38,434 nucleotides of DNA from Cricetibacter osteomyelitidis (lineage in GTDB: Bacteria; Pseudomonadota; Gammaproteobacteria; Enterobacterales; Pasteurellaceae): contig NZ_SLYB01000023.1 of NCBI RefSeq assembly GCF_004340985.1, forward strand, positions 1-38,434. The letters are read 5' to 3'. Below the pieces are notes generated by a model. The model saw only the letters and a list, made by a program, of their open reading frames with translations. It did not search any database and was not told the origin of the DNA. This document shows, in pieces, positions 17,798-27,832 of the stretch (its first letter is position 1; every line of letters begins with the position of its first letter). A program made the translations under genes and the position numbers.

Positions 17798-18961
17798 TTA
17801 ACCTTTCGCACGTTGCTCAAGAATTTCAACAGCCGGTAATACTTTGCCTTCTACAAATTCTAAGAACGCACCGCCACCGGTAGAAATATAAGAGATTTTA
17901 TCTGCGATACCGAATAAATCGATAGCCGCCAAGGTATCACCGCCGCCTGCGATAGAGAATGCCTCGCTTTCTGCGATAGCGTTAGAAATCACTTCGGTAC
18001 CTTTACGGAAATTAGGAAATTCGAATACGCCGACCGGACCGTTCCAAAGAATAGTTTTCGCATTTTTGATTAATTGGGCTAATTGAGCTGCCGTTTTATC
18101 GCCGATATCGAAAATAGATTCGTTGTCCGCAACTTCGTTAACCGCTTTTTCAGTTGCCGGGGCAGTGTCGGAAAATTCAGTACCTACACGTACATCAACC
18201 GGTACAGGAATGTTGGTGCTTGCAGCCAAGCGTTGTGCTTCAGGAATTAAATCTGCTTCGTATAAAGATTTACCTACGTTGTGGCCTTGTGCTGCAATAA
18301 AGGTATTCGCGATACCGCCGCCCACAATGATTTGGTCTGCGATTTTTGAAAGAGAATCTAATACGGTTAATTTAGTGGAAACTTTAGAACCGCCTACAAT
18401 TGCCAACATTGGGCGTTGCGGTTCTTTTAATGCTTTTGCCAACGCATCCAATTCAGCGGCTAATAATGGGCCTGCACACGCAACCGGAGCAAATTGTGCC
18501 ACACCGTAAGTCGACGCTTGAGCACGGTGAGCCGTACCGAATGCGTCCATCACAAATACATCGCAAAGTGCAGCATATTTTTTACCTAATTCAGGATCAT
18601 TTTTCTTTTCACCTTTGTTTACACGTACGTTTTCAAGCACTACGATTTCATTCGCGTTCACTTCAACGCCCTCTAAGTAATCACGTACTAAACGAACCGG
18701 TACATCCAAGGCTTTGTTCAAGTAATCAACAACAGGTTGTAAAGAATCGGCTTCATTGAATTCACCTTCTGTCGGACGACCTAAGTGAGAGGTCACCATC
18801 ACTTTAGCGCCTTTTTCAAGGGCTAATTTTAATGTCGGAATGGTGGCACGAATACGTGCATCAGAAGTTACCACACCGTCTTTTACCGGTACGTTTAAAT
18901 CCGCACGAATAAATACGCGTTTACCCGCTAAGTCTAAATCGGTCATTTTAATTACTGACAT
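17798..18961 (-). CDS. pgk: Phosphoglycerate kinase
   Basis: Pgk transfers phosphate from 1,3-bisphosphoglycerate to ADP in lower glycolysis. The 387 residues match the bacterial length. Landmarks are the N-terminal [17 protein letters not shown] substrate motif, [28 protein letters not shown], the hinge and nucleotide region [30 protein letters not shown], and the C-terminal [12 protein letters not shown] and [20 protein letters not shown] precedes the ATG. A TGGTATAAT extended -10 lies at 19008-19016 on the minus strand. fbaA follows. Confidence 0.98.
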   Translation of the reverse strand: MSVIKMTDLDLAGKRVFIRADLNVPVKDGVVTSDARIRATIPTLKLALEKGAKVMVTSHLGRPTEGEFNEADSLQPVVDYLNKALDVPVRLVRDYLEGVEVNANEIVVLENVRVNKGEKKNDPELGKKYAALCDVFVMDAFGTAHRAQASTYGVAQFAPVACAGPLLAAELDALAKALKEPQRPMLAIVGGSKVSTKLTVLDSLSKIADQIIVGGGIANTFIAAQGHNVGKSLYEADLIPEAQRLAASTNIPVPVDVRVGTEFSDTAPATEKAVNEVADNESIFDIGDKTAAQLAQLIKNAKTILWNGPVGVFEFPNFRKGTEVISNAIAESEAFSIAGGGDTLAAIDLFGIADKISYISTGGGAFLEFVEGKVLPAVEILEQRAKG

Positions 18962-19007
18962 TGATTAATCCTCTCTTATATGTGTGTTAAATTGAAAAAC
19001 TGCTCGC

Positions 19008-19016
19008 ATTATACCA
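19008..19016 (-). promoter_or_regulatory. pgk promoter, extended -10
   Basis: The minus strand reads TGGTATAAT, a consensus -10 hexamer with the TGN extension, about 47 bases upstream of the pgk start. No good -35 is seen at 16-18 bases, which fits an extended -10 promoter. Confidence 0.65.
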
Positions 19017-19110
19017 GTTCACAACAAAAAATAACTGGTTTAGATCAAATAAATTAGGTTACTTTTTATTTTTTTTATAATTCTAAATAAACATCAGAAC
19101 AAAATTTATC

Positions 19111-19139
19111 AAAAATCGTTCTCAATTAAAACGATTTTT
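19111..19139 (-). terminator. Terminator of the RNase T2 gene
   Basis: A 10-bp stem (AAAAATCGTT at 19111-19120 with its complement at 19130-19139) is followed on the minus strand by more T-rich sequence. It overlaps the first base of the stop codon of the upstream gene and separates it from the pgk promoter. Confidence 0.7.
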
Positions 19140-19852
19140 TAGTTCTTCGGGCAATCCATAGTCTGCCAATTTTTGTTATAACAAATAAACAACTCGTTAT
19201 GGCTCGCTCTTAAATATCTATTCGTCAACTGCTTATTATGTTTTTTCATCCATTTAAATAATTCGGAACGGGACATTTCATTCTTTGGCAACACCAAAGT
19301 GCGGTATAATTCCCGCTGTTTTTCAAAATATTGTTCAGCACTGTCAAAAGCACAAGCGCCGTGTTTTTCCCATTCGCCCTGCAATAATTTCGCTCCCGGT
19401 GATTCCGACAAATAATGTTTGAGCAGATTTTCATTTAGTGGCGGTAAATCACCCTGACAAAAACGCGGATGATCGCTTACGCTTTTCGCATTGGCATTTT
19501 GCGGCCATAAGCCATGGATCACCCAGCCAAATTGATTTTTTGTGCCGCATTGATATTGCGATGACGGCGGTAACCGATTACCATTTTGCTTGCGTTGCAT
19601 GTCGCAAAAACCCGGCGACCAAGACAAAGCCAGCATATAGTAATCGGTTTTAGCATTTTTATTTTGCCCGATGGCATCATCCCGCATTTTCACATCATAA
19701 TCGGCGATGATGGTATTTGATACATCTTGTTTTCCCAATGATGGATATTCGGTATTTTTCGGCGGGGCAAAAAAGAGTTGATAAATAATCCCCAACACCA
19801 ATAACGCTACCACCAGCCACGGCGGTAATTTGATATCTTGTTTTTTACTCAT
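19139..19852 (-). CDS. Ribonuclease T2 family protein (RNase I-like), membrane-anchored
   Basis: The 237-residue protein has both catalytic signatures of RNase T2 enzymes: CAS-I in GWVIHGLWPQ (near residue 110) and CAS-II in GEWEKHGAC, each with the active histidine. Paired cysteines (GFCDMQ, QYQCGTK, RFCQGD, GACAFD, FICYNK, MDCPKN) would form the usual disulfides, so the domain should work in the periplasm. The N-terminus holds a single hydrophobic segment (PPWLVVALLVLGIIYQLFF, about residues 11-29) followed by APPKN, with no good signal-peptidase site. It therefore looks like an anchor, unlike the free periplasmic RNase I of E. coli. The gene name rna would be by analogy only. Confidence 0.9.
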   Translation of the reverse strand: MSKKQDIKLPPWLVVALLVLGIIYQLFFAPPKNTEYPSLGKQDVSNTIIADYDVKMRDDAIGQNKNAKTDYYMLALSWSPGFCDMQRKQNGNRLPPSSQYQCGTKNQFGWVIHGLWPQNANAKSVSDHPRFCQGDLPPLNENLLKHYLSESPGAKLLQGEWEKHGACAFDSAEQYFEKQRELYRTLVLPKNEMSRSELFKWMKKHNKQLTNRYLRASHNELFICYNKNWQTMDCPKN

Positions 19853-19901
19853 AAAATCCCTAGTTTAAAAAAGGTTGTTTTTTGTGCTCTTTTGATTATA
19901 A

Positions 19902-20366
<465 letters not shown>

Positions 20367-20410
20367 TTAAAATTAATAAGCATAGTAAACCCCAACGTTG
20401 AGTTTAAATT

Positions 20411-21454
20411 TTAACGAAAATACCATTTTGCCAATAACACGCCGGCAGTAACTGCCACATTTAAGCCATTTTTCAACGGATTATTGTGAGAAAGTACGAT
20501 TTCGGTATCTTGCGGATAATTCAACTGCTCGTTCACCGCTTCGCTTAATATAAACACCACTTTATCGGCAAATTGCGTATTGCCTAACGATTTGGCTTGT
20601 TTATGGCGGGTGATATGCACGATTTGATAACCCGCATCACGCAGCTGTTGCAACGCATTATCCGTGCAGTCGGTTTCTAAAACCTTGATGAATTCCATTC
20701 CACCTTCCGCTACCCGCATTGCAGCGGCCGAATTGAGCAATTCCGCATCATCCACAATTACGCCTTTTACACCGTAAAACGCAGCGGTGCGAAGCACGCC
20801 GCCGATATTATGAGCATTACGTACACCGTCTAATAACAGCAAGCAGTCTTGTTGACGCGGCACATCAAGATAGCCTTTTAACCCAAAAGCACGTTGTTTT
20901 TTCACTAACAAGCAGATACCGCCGTGATGTTCCGTGCCGCTGACCAGTTCTAATTCTTGATTATCCACAATATGGTAGGCTCTTTTATTAGCCGCGAGAT
21001 AGCCGGTGATTTCACCGATTTTTTTCGCTATTTCCACATTCGCCCACAACCGCACAATGGATTTCGGACGTTCGGCAAACAATGCCAAGCAGGCATTTTC
21101 ACCATAGACTTTCATTTCTTCGGAGCGATTTTTGCGGATTTTTTCCGGTGCACGGGGTGATAACGGACCGGTTTTCTTTTCTTTAAAACCAACACCATCA
21201 CCTTTTACCAAAACTTTAACATGATTACCGCGAACGGTTTGCAAGGTCGTTTCGCTGATTTGCGGTGCGGTTTGTTCCGATCTATCGGCAAACGGTTTTT
21301 TATTAAACGGCTTTTTATTGCCAAAGTGCGGTTTATTTTCAGCGGATTTTTCATTGCGGTTACGGGAACGTTCCGAACGCTCATTGCGGGAATGGCTATC
21401 GCGTTGTTGAAAGCGTTTGCCGTTATCCGCTTGTTGGAATATCGGTTTTTTCAT
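20411..21454 (-). CDS. yfiF: SpoU/TrmH family RNA 2'-O-methyltransferase, YfiF type
   Basis: The 347-residue protein has two parts. Residues 1-105 are a low-complexity basic tail rich in N, R, K, Q and F (for example RNERSERSRNRNEKS and two KKPF repeats), probably disordered and RNA-binding. From about residue 110 there is a substrate-binding domain (KVYGENACLALFAERPKSIVRL), then the knotted SPOUT catalytic domain: LLLLDGVRNAHNIGGVLRTAAFYGVKG (motif 1, N and R), AAAMRVAEGGMEF, and a C-terminal GLNVAVTAGVLLAKW SAM-binding loop. Architecture and length follow E. coli YfiF, whose RNA target I cannot state. It is divergent from pssA. Confidence 0.92.
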   Translation of the reverse strand: MKKPIFQQADNGKRFQQRDSHSRNERSERSRNRNEKSAENKPHFGNKKPFNKKPFADRSEQTAPQISETTLQTVRGNHVKVLVKGDGVGFKEKKTGPLSPRAPEKIRKNRSEEMKVYGENACLALFAERPKSIVRLWANVEIAKKIGEITGYLAANKRAYHIVDNQELELVSGTEHHGGICLLVKKQRAFGLKGYLDVPRQQDCLLLLDGVRNAHNIGGVLRTAAFYGVKGVIVDDAELLNSAAAMRVAEGGMEFIKVLETDCTDNALQQLRDAGYQIVHITRHKQAKSLGNTQFADKVVFILSEAVNEQLNYPQDTEIVLSHNNPLKNGLNVAVTAGVLLAKWYFR

Positions 21455-21590
21455 ATTGGAAGATTTCCATCAGGTCATTAATTGCGGGAAATTATAGCGG
21501 AAAAAATAATTTTTCTCACGATTATCTTTGGCAATTCCGCCTAAATTCGGTACACTACGGCGTTAAAAGTTGAAATATTGATAAAAAACT

Positions 21591-22949
21591 ATGTTAATCA
21601 GTAAAACCCAAAGAGCTTTAAATAATATGGCGGCATTGCCGCGTTTGCCTTTACAGGCGGAAAACGTGGAATTTATTCATTCGCCGTCGGCATTTCGTGA
21701 ACAGATTATCGAGCTGATCCGTAATGCAAAAAAACGAATTTATGTGACCGCACTTTATTGGCAAAAAGATGAAGCGGGTCAGTTGATTTTAGATGAAATC
21801 TACCAAGCCAAAGACAAAAATCCCGAATTGGATATTAAAATCTTAGTGGATTGGCATCGGGCACAACGAAACTTATTGGGGGCGGAAAAAACCACCACCA
21901 ATGCGGATTGGTATTGCGAACAACGTCGCAATCTGCAGGCGAATAATCTCTTTTGGGGCGTACCGATTAATACGCGCGAAGTGTTCGGTGTGCTGCATAT
22001 TAAAGGTTTTGTGTTTGATAACACCATTCTATACAGTGGTGCAAGTATTAATAATGTATATCTGAATCAATTAGATAAATACCGTTACGACCGCTATCAA
22101 AAAATCACTAACGCTGCCTTAGCGGATTCTATGGTGCAATTTATTAATGAGCATTTATGCGATCCGAGCGCGGTAAATCCATTGGATGACAGCAATCGCC
22201 CGAACACCAAAGAATTGCGTAATAATATCCGAGCATTCCGCAAACAGCTTGCCACCGAAGGGCAATACCGGCTTAAAAGTGCGGTCAGTTCTACAGAAAA
22301 TTTATCCATCACGCCGTTATTCGGCTTAGGGGCGAACGGCAATATGCTGAATCGCACTATTGAGGATTTATTTGCTTTAGTACAAGAAAAATTAGTAATT
22401 TGTACGCCTTATTTTAATTTCCCCCGAACCTTGCAAAAACGCATTAGCCGTTTGTTGTCGAAAGGAAAACAAGTAGAAATTATTGTGGGTGATAAAACCG
22501 CCAACGATTTCTATATTCCGCCGGATCAACCGTTTAAAATTGCCGGTGCGTTGCCTTATTTATATGAAAAAAACCTACGGGCATTCAGCAAAAAATTTGA
22601 ATGGGAAATTAATAACGGACAGTTGGTGATCCGCACTTGGAAGCACGGTGATAACAGCTATCACTTAAAAGGCGTGTGGGGAGATGATCGTTATATTTTG
22701 CTCACAGGTAACAATCTCAACCCGCGTGCATGGCGATTGGATGCGGAAAACGGTTTGTTAATTGACGATCCGAAACAGGAATTACGCCAGCAAGTGTTAG
22801 CGGAATTAGAGCAAATCCGTCAGCATACGCAAGTATTGAAAAATTATACCGAACTGGATGAAATAGAAGATTACCCTGCTCCGGTGCAAAAATTGTTAAA
22901 ACGTTTTGCCCGTGTGAAAGCGGATCATATTGTGAAAATGATTTTGTAG
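21591..22949 (+). CDS. pssA: CDP-diacylglycerol-serine O-phosphatidyltransferase
   Basis: PssA makes phosphatidylserine from CDP-diacylglycerol and serine, the first step to phosphatidylethanolamine. The 452-residue protein is the phospholipase-D-type enzyme, as in E. coli. Two HKD-like motifs are present: HIKGFVFDNTILYSGASINN near residue 138 and HLKGVWGDDRYILLTGNN near residue 360. Strongly conserved blocks also include ILVDWHRAQR, VPINTREVFGVLH, EIIVGDKTANDFYIPPDQPF and NPRAWRLDAENGLLI. The binding site before the ATG is poor (TGATAAAA). It ends at a paired-uptake-sequence terminator. Confidence 0.97.
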   Translation: MLISKTQRALNNMAALPRLPLQAENVEFIHSPSAFREQIIELIRNAKKRIYVTALYWQKDEAGQLILDEIYQAKDKNPELDIKILVDWHRAQRNLLGAEKTTTNADWYCEQRRNLQANNLFWGVPINTREVFGVLHIKGFVFDNTILYSGASINNVYLNQLDKYRYDRYQKITNAALADSMVQFINEHLCDPSAVNPLDDSNRPNTKELRNNIRAFRKQLATEGQYRLKSAVSSTENLSITPLFGLGANGNMLNRTIEDLFALVQEKLVICTPYFNFPRTLQKRISRLLSKGKQVEIIVGDKTANDFYIPPDQPFKIAGALPYLYEKNLRAFSKKFEWEINNGQLVIRTWKHGDNSYHLKGVWGDDRYILLTGNNLNPRAWRLDAENGLLIDDPKQELRQQVLAELEQIRQHTQVLKNYTELDEIEDYPAPVQKLLKRFARVKADHIVKMIL

Positions 22950-22969
22950 TTCATTTCGAGCATTAACAC

Positions 22970-22998
22970 AAAGTGCGGTCAAAATTGACCGCACTTTT
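22970..22998. terminator. Bidirectional paired uptake-sequence terminator
   Basis: Inverted uptake sequences form a 13-bp perfect stem (AAAGTGCGGTCAA at 22970-22982 and its complement at 22985-22997) with a 2-base loop. It stands between the convergent pssA and MBL-fold genes, with T-rich sequence following the plus strand. Confidence 0.8.
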
Positions 22999-23008
22999 GC
23001 TTATTCGC

Positions 23009-24133
23009 TTACTTCGCCTTTTCCCACCATTTTTCTTTCGGTAAATTATCAAGAGAAAAAACTTGACCAATTTTAGGTGTCGCCACTTCATAAGATTTTC
23101 CTTCGGCAGCTTTAGTGAAACGTTCAATAGGCTCTTTCCAATTATGATAAGCCAAATCAAATTTTGCCCAATGAATCGGAACAGCCACTTTGGCTTTTAC
23201 ATCTTCTACGGCCTGTGCTGATTGCTCCGGAAACATATGAATTAACGCCCAATTTTGATTATAAGCCCCATTTTCTATAAAAGCTAAATCAAACGGTCCG
23301 TATTTCTCACCAATTTGAGCAAAATGCTTACCGTAGCCGCTATCTCCATTAAAATATAAAGAGAAGTCGGATGATTTAATTGACCAAGCTCCCCATAACG
23401 TACTATTACGATTACTTAAACTGCGTCCGCTGAAGTGACGAGACGGCAAGAAGGTAAATTCCAAATCATCTTGTTTCACCTGTTCGTACCAATCCATTTC
23501 CACAATTTTATCATCCGCTACGCCCCAACGCTGTAAATGCGCTTTTACACCCAAAGGCACATAAAAACGACCGACTTTATCTTTAATTTCTGTTATCACT
23601 TTATAATCCAAGTGATCATAATGATCGTGAGAAATCACAACAATATCAATAAATTCAGGAAAATCAGCACTAATCGGAGTATATTCCATAGGAAACGGAG
23701 CACCGCCCAATATAATCGGCGAAGCACGATAAAATACGGGATCCGCAACAATAACTTTATTATCCATTTTAAACAATAAACCGGAATGACCGAGCCAAAT
23801 AAAATGATTATTCTGTAATTTGTTAAGATCAATTTTTTCACTCGGTAAAGGTTGTTCCGGTTGTTTGCCCGGCGGCGGATTAGTAACAGCGCTGAGCCAT
23901 TCAATCATACTCGGCTTTTCTGAATTCCCACCGTCGGTAATTTCTACTTCGGTTGGTTCGAAATTTTCAAAAATTTCACCATTAAAGTGCGGTGAATTTT
24001 GAATTTTTTTCCAACTTGCTTCATTCGGCTTCCCACCAAAAGTCGGGTGAAAATTAATAAAGGCGAAGACGGCAATTCCGATTCCGACAACCAGAATTAC
24101 ACTCCATTTTAAAATTGAAAAAATAACTGACAT
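23009..24133 (-). CDS. MBL-fold metallo-hydrolase, NAPE-PLD-like
   Basis: The 374-residue protein has an N-terminal membrane segment (SILKWSVILVVGIGIAVFAFI) and a metallo-beta-lactamase fold. The metal site is visible as ISHDHYDHLD (HxHxDH), with further ligands in FLPSRHFSGR, the FNGDSGYG aspartate and the VPIHWAKFDL histidine. The N-terminal WLGHSGLLFKMDNKVIVADPVF and the overall layout resemble bacterial NAPE-PLD/RomA-like proteins, a group whose substrates are mostly unknown. AGGTAA precedes the ATG. The gene is alone, between pssA (convergent) and yajG (same strand, separated by a terminator). A phospholipase-like role is only a family-based guess. Confidence 0.88.
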   Translation of the reverse strand: MSVIFSILKWSVILVVGIGIAVFAFINFHPTFGGKPNEASWKKIQNSPHFNGEIFENFEPTEVEITDGGNSEKPSMIEWLSAVTNPPPGKQPEQPLPSEKIDLNKLQNNHFIWLGHSGLLFKMDNKVIVADPVFYRASPIILGGAPFPMEYTPISADFPEFIDIVVISHDHYDHLDYKVITEIKDKVGRFYVPLGVKAHLQRWGVADDKIVEMDWYEQVKQDDLEFTFLPSRHFSGRSLSNRNSTLWGAWSIKSSDFSLYFNGDSGYGKHFAQIGEKYGPFDLAFIENGAYNQNWALIHMFPEQSAQAVEDVKAKVAVPIHWAKFDLAYHNWKEPIERFTKAAEGKSYEVATPKIGQVFSLDNLPKEKWWEKAK

Positions 24134-24168
24134 TGTTTGTTTACCTATAAAAACATCAATAAACAGAA

Positions 24169-24196
24169 GAAAAATGCGGTCAAAACTGACCGCACT
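24169..24196 (-). terminator. Terminator of the yajG-like gene
   Basis: On the minus strand an almost perfect inverted repeat (AAGTGCGGTCA and TGACCGCATT, one uptake sequence and a one-base variant) is followed by TTTTTCTTCT. It lies about 32 bases after the lipoprotein stop. Confidence 0.7.
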
Positions 24197-24228
24197 TTCC
24201 CCGTATAATATTCAATATTTTGCATAAA

Positions 24229-24828
24229 TTAATTATAACGACGAATTGCGTCAGCTAATTCCTGATCCTTATAAATCATTTCGGCAACTTCTTTTAAGTT
24301 GTCATTCAACACATTTTGAATATTTTCATTACTTGCGGCGAATGCCCCTTCATAAGTTTTTGTGCCGCCGATATTTTTAGTGAAATTACCTTTTGAGCCT
24401 TGAATATGCACTTCTAACTGAATTTTACTGCTGACTTTATAACGTAGATTGCCTTCGTCCACCTGAGCATAAAAATGTTTAATATTAATTAAGACATTTG
24501 TATTGGATGCTGACGGTGTTCCCAAACGGAAACCTTTGCTATTAAAATCTTGTTGGAAAATTTGTTGGAATAATCGCACCGGCTCCGGAGAGGCGGATAA
24601 TGTTTGGATCTGATTGCTACGCACATAGCTGGACACTTCCGGCTTGCTGCGTTCATCTTTTGTCACGACATTCAACACGACATTGCTTTGGTTAGCCAAA
24701 TTAAATTGTGATAATGTAGGTGAAGGTACACTGAAAGACAGAGTGTTGCTTGGTGTTTGACAAGCAGTCAATGCAAGACTTCCTGCGATGATGCTCGCCA
24801 CTGAAAGCGTTTTGAATGATTTAAGCAT
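24229..24828 (-). CDS. YajG family lipoprotein
   Basis: The 199-residue precursor has a clear lipoprotein signal ending LALTACQTPS, with the lipidated cysteine at residue 23. The mature domain matches the YajG family in order: an NVVTKDERSKPEVSSYV segment, a region about assigning a second protein chain (PVRLFQQIFQQDF) and a C-terminal helix NLKEVAEMIYKDQELADAI. The role of the family is unknown. AAGGAGAA stands before the ATG, and a CATAAT -10-like hexamer is at 24854-24859 on the minus strand. It is divergent from the nqr operon. Confidence 0.85.
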   Translation of the reverse strand: MLKSFKTLSVASIIAGSLALTACQTPSNTLSFSVPSPTLSQFNLANQSNVVLNVVTKDERSKPEVSSYVRSNQIQTLSASPEPVRLFQQIFQQDFNSKGFRLGTPSASNTNVLINIKHFYAQVDEGNLRYKVSSKIQLEVHIQGSKGNFTKNIGGTKTYEGAFAASNENIQNVLNDNLKEVAEMIYKDQELADAIRRYN

Positions 24829-25256
24829 TGGTCGTTCTCCTTATATTTCATGAATTATGGTATTCTTACAAACTTATTTTAAATTGTATAGTGTTTTATT
24901 GGGTCTGACTAAGAAAAATATAAGTAATAATCGAATACCCATTTGGAGTTATAACTTAACGATAAAAATTGATTTGTTTCAAAAAAGTTACATTTTTTTG
25001 ACAAAAACAGTCTGTTTAGGTGGTAAGCAAGCCCATCTTTCGTTAAAATAAGCCGTCAATTTTTATCCAGAATTTACAGTATATTGAGCGTATGTTTTTT
25101 AACCGTTCAATAATGCAATACAGAATTTGAGTTTTATTATTAAACGATTGATTTTATGAGTTTATTTTGAGTTCATAAGAAAGATCATACTCAAGACGAG
25201 GTTAACGTTTGGGCGTTAACTGTATTTTTAATCTAACTAAAAGTAGTGCAAACAAT
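24829..25256. other. Long intergenic region upstream of nqrA
   Basis: These 428 bases between yajG and nqrA are AT-rich and hold no credible gene; the longest open frame (64 codons at 24857) has poor codon use and no binding site. A TTGACA at 24998-25003 is a possible -35, but the hexamer 17 bases on (TGGTAA) is a weak -10. The region ends with the inverted repeat at 25201-25220. It must contain the nqr promoter, which I cannot place with confidence. Confidence 0.6.
25201..25220 (+). promoter_or_regulatory. Inverted repeat GTTAACG-N6-CGTTAAC before nqrA
   Basis: A perfect 7-bp dyad with a 6-base centre lies 36 bases before the nqrA start. GTTAA-type half sites also resemble ArcA boxes. It may be an operator or a small leader hairpin; the sequence alone cannot say which. 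Confidence 0.5.
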
Positions 25257-26597
25257 ATGATTACGATTAAAAAAGGCTTGGATCTTCCGATTGCCGGAAA
25301 ACCGGAGCAGGTAATCCGTGATGGCGTTGCTATCACTGAAGTTGCTTTGCTTGGTGAAGAGTATGTGGGGATGCGTCCTTCTATGAAGGTTCGCGAAGGC
25401 GATGTGGTTAAAAAAGGTCAGATTCTTTTTGAAGACAAAAAGAATCCGGGCGTAATTTTTACTGCACCGGCTGCCGGTACCATTAGTGCAATTAACCGTG
25501 GCGATAAGCGTATTTTACAATCCGTGGTGATTAAAGTTGAAGGTAATGATCAAATTACTTTCGATAAATTCTCTGCGGCAGAGTTAAGCACATTAAGTGC
25601 GGATCAAATTCGCAAAAATTTGCAGGAATCCGGTTTATGGACTGCATTGCGTACTCGTCCGTTCAGTAAAGTCCCTGCGGTGGACAGCAAACCGGTAGCA
25701 ATCTTTGTTAATGCAATGGATACTAATCCGTTAGCAGCCGATCCGGAAGTGATTTTAAAAGCAGCTTGGGACGATTTCGTTAACGGCTTGCAAGTATTAA
25801 GTCGCTTAAATGACGGCAAATTACATTTATGTAAAGCCGGCGATACCAATATTCCGACTGCGGATATTGCTAATCTTGCCATTCATGATTTCGGCGGCCC
25901 GCATCCGGCAGGCTTAACAGGTACCCATATTCACTTTATCGAGCCAGTGAGCTTAAATAAAGTAGTATGGTCTATTAACTATCAAGACGTGATTGCATAC
26001 GGTCGCTTATTCACTACCGGTGAAATCAACCCGGAACGCATTGTGTCTGTGGCCGGTCCGCAAGTGAAAAATCCGCGTTTAGTACGCACCGTATTAGGTG
26101 CAAATTTAAGCCAATTGACCGCAGGCGAATTAAAAGACGGCAATAACCGTATTGTTTCAGGTTCTGTATTAAACGGTGTAATTGCTAAAGCTGCTCACGA
26201 TTATTTAGGTCGTTATCACTTGCAAGTATCCGTATTGGCGGAAGGTGATGAAAAAGAATTTCTCGGTTGGATCGCACCGGGTGCGAATAAATATTCCATT
26301 ACCCGTACAACCTTGGGTCACTTTGTAAAAAAACTGTTCAACTTCACAACGGCGGTAAACGGCGGTGAGCGTGCAATGGTGCCAATCGGTAACTATGAGC
26401 GTGTAATGCCGTTAGATATTTTGCCAACATTATTGCTGCGTGATTTGATTGTCGGCGATACCGACGGTGCTCAAGCACTAGGTGCATTAGAGTTGGATGA
26501 AGAGGATTTAGCGCTTTGTTCATTCGTGTGCCCGGGCAAATACGAATATGGCTCAATCTTGCGTGATGTGCTGACTAAGATTGAGAAGGAAGGTTAA
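25257..26597 (+). CDS. nqrA: Na+-translocating NADH:quinone reductase subunit A
   Basis: NqrA is the large cytoplasmic subunit of Na+-NQR, which lies against the membrane and helps shape the quinone site. I start at the ATG at 25257 ([18 protein letters not shown], 446 residues), matching the usual N-terminus; a 16-residue upstream extension is not supported. Features include a biotinyl-like early fold ([21 protein letters not shown] with [13 protein letters not shown]) and the [17 protein letters not shown] motif near residue 220. It is the first gene of nqrABCDEF-apbE-nqrM and ends two bases before nqrB. Confidence 0.98.
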   Translation: MITIKKGLDLPIAGKPEQVIRDGVAITEVALLGEEYVGMRPSMKVREGDVVKKGQILFEDKKNPGVIFTAPAAGTISAINRGDKRILQSVVIKVEGNDQITFDKFSAAELSTLSADQIRKNLQESGLWTALRTRPFSKVPAVDSKPVAIFVNAMDTNPLAADPEVILKAAWDDFVNGLQVLSRLNDGKLHLCKAGDTNIPTADIANLAIHDFGGPHPAGLTGTHIHFIEPVSLNKVVWSINYQDVIAYGRLFTTGEINPERIVSVAGPQVKNPRLVRTVLGANLSQLTAGELKDGNNRIVSGSVLNGVIAKAAHDYLGRYHLQVSVLAEGDEKEFLGWIAPGANKYSITRTTLGHFVKKLFNFTTAVNGGERAMVPIGNYERVMPLDILPTLLLRDLIVGDTDGAQALGALELDEEDLALCSFVCPGKYEYGSILRDVLTKIEKEG

Positions 26598-26599
26598 AA

Positions 26600-27832
26600 A
26601 TGGGTTTAAAACATCTTTTTGAAAAAATGGAGCCTGCGTTTTTACCCGGTGGTAAATACAGCAAGTTATATCCATTATTTGAATCAATGTACACCTTGGT
26701 GTACACGCCGGGGACTGTAACCAAAAACGGCACACAGGTACGTGATGCGTTGGATTCCAAGCGTATGATGATTACTGTATGGCTGGCGTTATTTCCGGCA
26801 ATGTTCTACGGCATGTTCAACGTGGGTAACCAAGCCATTGCCGCAGCATTGCAATTAGGCAATATTTCTGACCTGATCGCAAACGACTGGCATTATTCCC
26901 TTGCCCAAACCTTAGGCGCAACCTTAGGTGCCGAAGCAGGCTGGGGCAGCAAAATGTTGCTTGGTGCAATGTTCTTCTTGCCGATTTACATTACAGTATT
27001 TGCGGTCGGTACGGCGGTTGAGTTAATTTTCTCTATCGTTCGCGGTCATGAAGTAAACGAAGGTTTATTCGTATCAACTATCTTGTTTGCATTAATCGTG
27101 CCACCGACATTGCCGCTATGGCAAGCTGCTCTCGGTATTACTTTCGGTTTAGTGGTAGCGAAAGAAGTATTCGGCGGTGTAGGTAAAAACTTTATGAACC
27201 CTGCTTTGGCCGGTCGTGCGTTCCTATTCTTTGCTTATCCAGCACAAATTTCCGGTGACAGCGTATGGACGGCAACTGACGGTTTCTCTGGTGCCACAGC
27301 ACTTTCTCAATGGTCTGTAGGCGGCGAAGCTGCGTTAAAACACGTTGCGACCGGTCAACCGATTACTTGGATGGATGCCTTCTTAGGTAACCTTCCGGGT
27401 TCTATGGGTGAAGTTTCTACCCTAATGATCTTAATCGGTGGTGCTATTATTGTGTTCGCACGTATCGCCTCTTGGCGTATTATCGCCGGTGTGATGATCG
27501 GTATGGCTGCAACCGCAACCTTATTCAACTTAATCGGTTCAAGCACTAATGCAATGTTCTCAATGCCTTGGCATTGGCACTTGGTTTTAGGTGGTTTCGC
27601 AATCGGTATGGTGTTTATGGCAACGGATCCGGTATCTGCTTCTTTCACCAACAAAGGTAAATGGTGGTACGGTGCATTAATCGGTGTGATGGTAGTGTTA
27701 ATTCGTGTGGTCAACCCGGCATATCCCGAAGGTATGATGTTGGCGATATTGTTCGCAAACTTATGGGCACCGATTTTCGACTATCTGGTTGTTCAAGGTA
27801 ATATTAAACGTAGGAGAGCACGTAATGGCTAA
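26600..27832 (+). CDS. nqrB: Na+-translocating NADH:quinone reductase subunit B
   Basis: NqrB is the main membrane subunit, with ten predicted helices. It carries riboflavin and a covalently bound FMN. The flavinylation motif is [10 protein letters not shown], with Thr233 as the FMN-bearing residue, attached by ApbE encoded downstream. [15 protein letters not shown] (about 197-211) and the GYxI-like hydrophobic stretches fit the family. AGAAGGA precedes the ATG. The last eight bases overlap nqrC. Confidence 0.98.
   Translation: MGLKHLFEKMEPAFLPGGKYSKLYPLFESMYTLVYTPGTVTKNGTQVRDALDSKRMMITVWLALFPAMFYGMFNVGNQAIAAALQLGNISDLIANDWHYSLAQTLGATLGAEAGWGSKMLLGAMFFLPIYITVFAVGTAVELIFSIVRGHEVNEGLFVSTILFALIVPPTLPLWQAALGITFGLVVAKEVFGGVGKNFMNPALAGRAFLFFAYPAQISGDSVWTATDGFSGATALSQWSVGGEAALKHVATGQPITWMDAFLGNLPGSMGEVSTLMILIGGAIIVFARIASWRIIAGVMIGMAATATLFNLIGSSTNAMFSMPWHWHLVLGGFAIGMVFMATDPVSASFTNKGKWWYGALIGVMVVLIRVVNPAYPEGMMLAILFANLWAPIFDYLVVQGNIKRRRARNG

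Noticed and set aside
24998-25026. nqr promoter from TTGACA
   Set aside because: The -35 is perfect, but no acceptable -10 lies 16-18 bases downstream, so I did not call it as a promoter.
24857-25051. Open frame of 64 codons upstream of nqrA
   Set aside because: AT-driven composition, no ribosome binding site and no recognisable motif; treated as intergenic.
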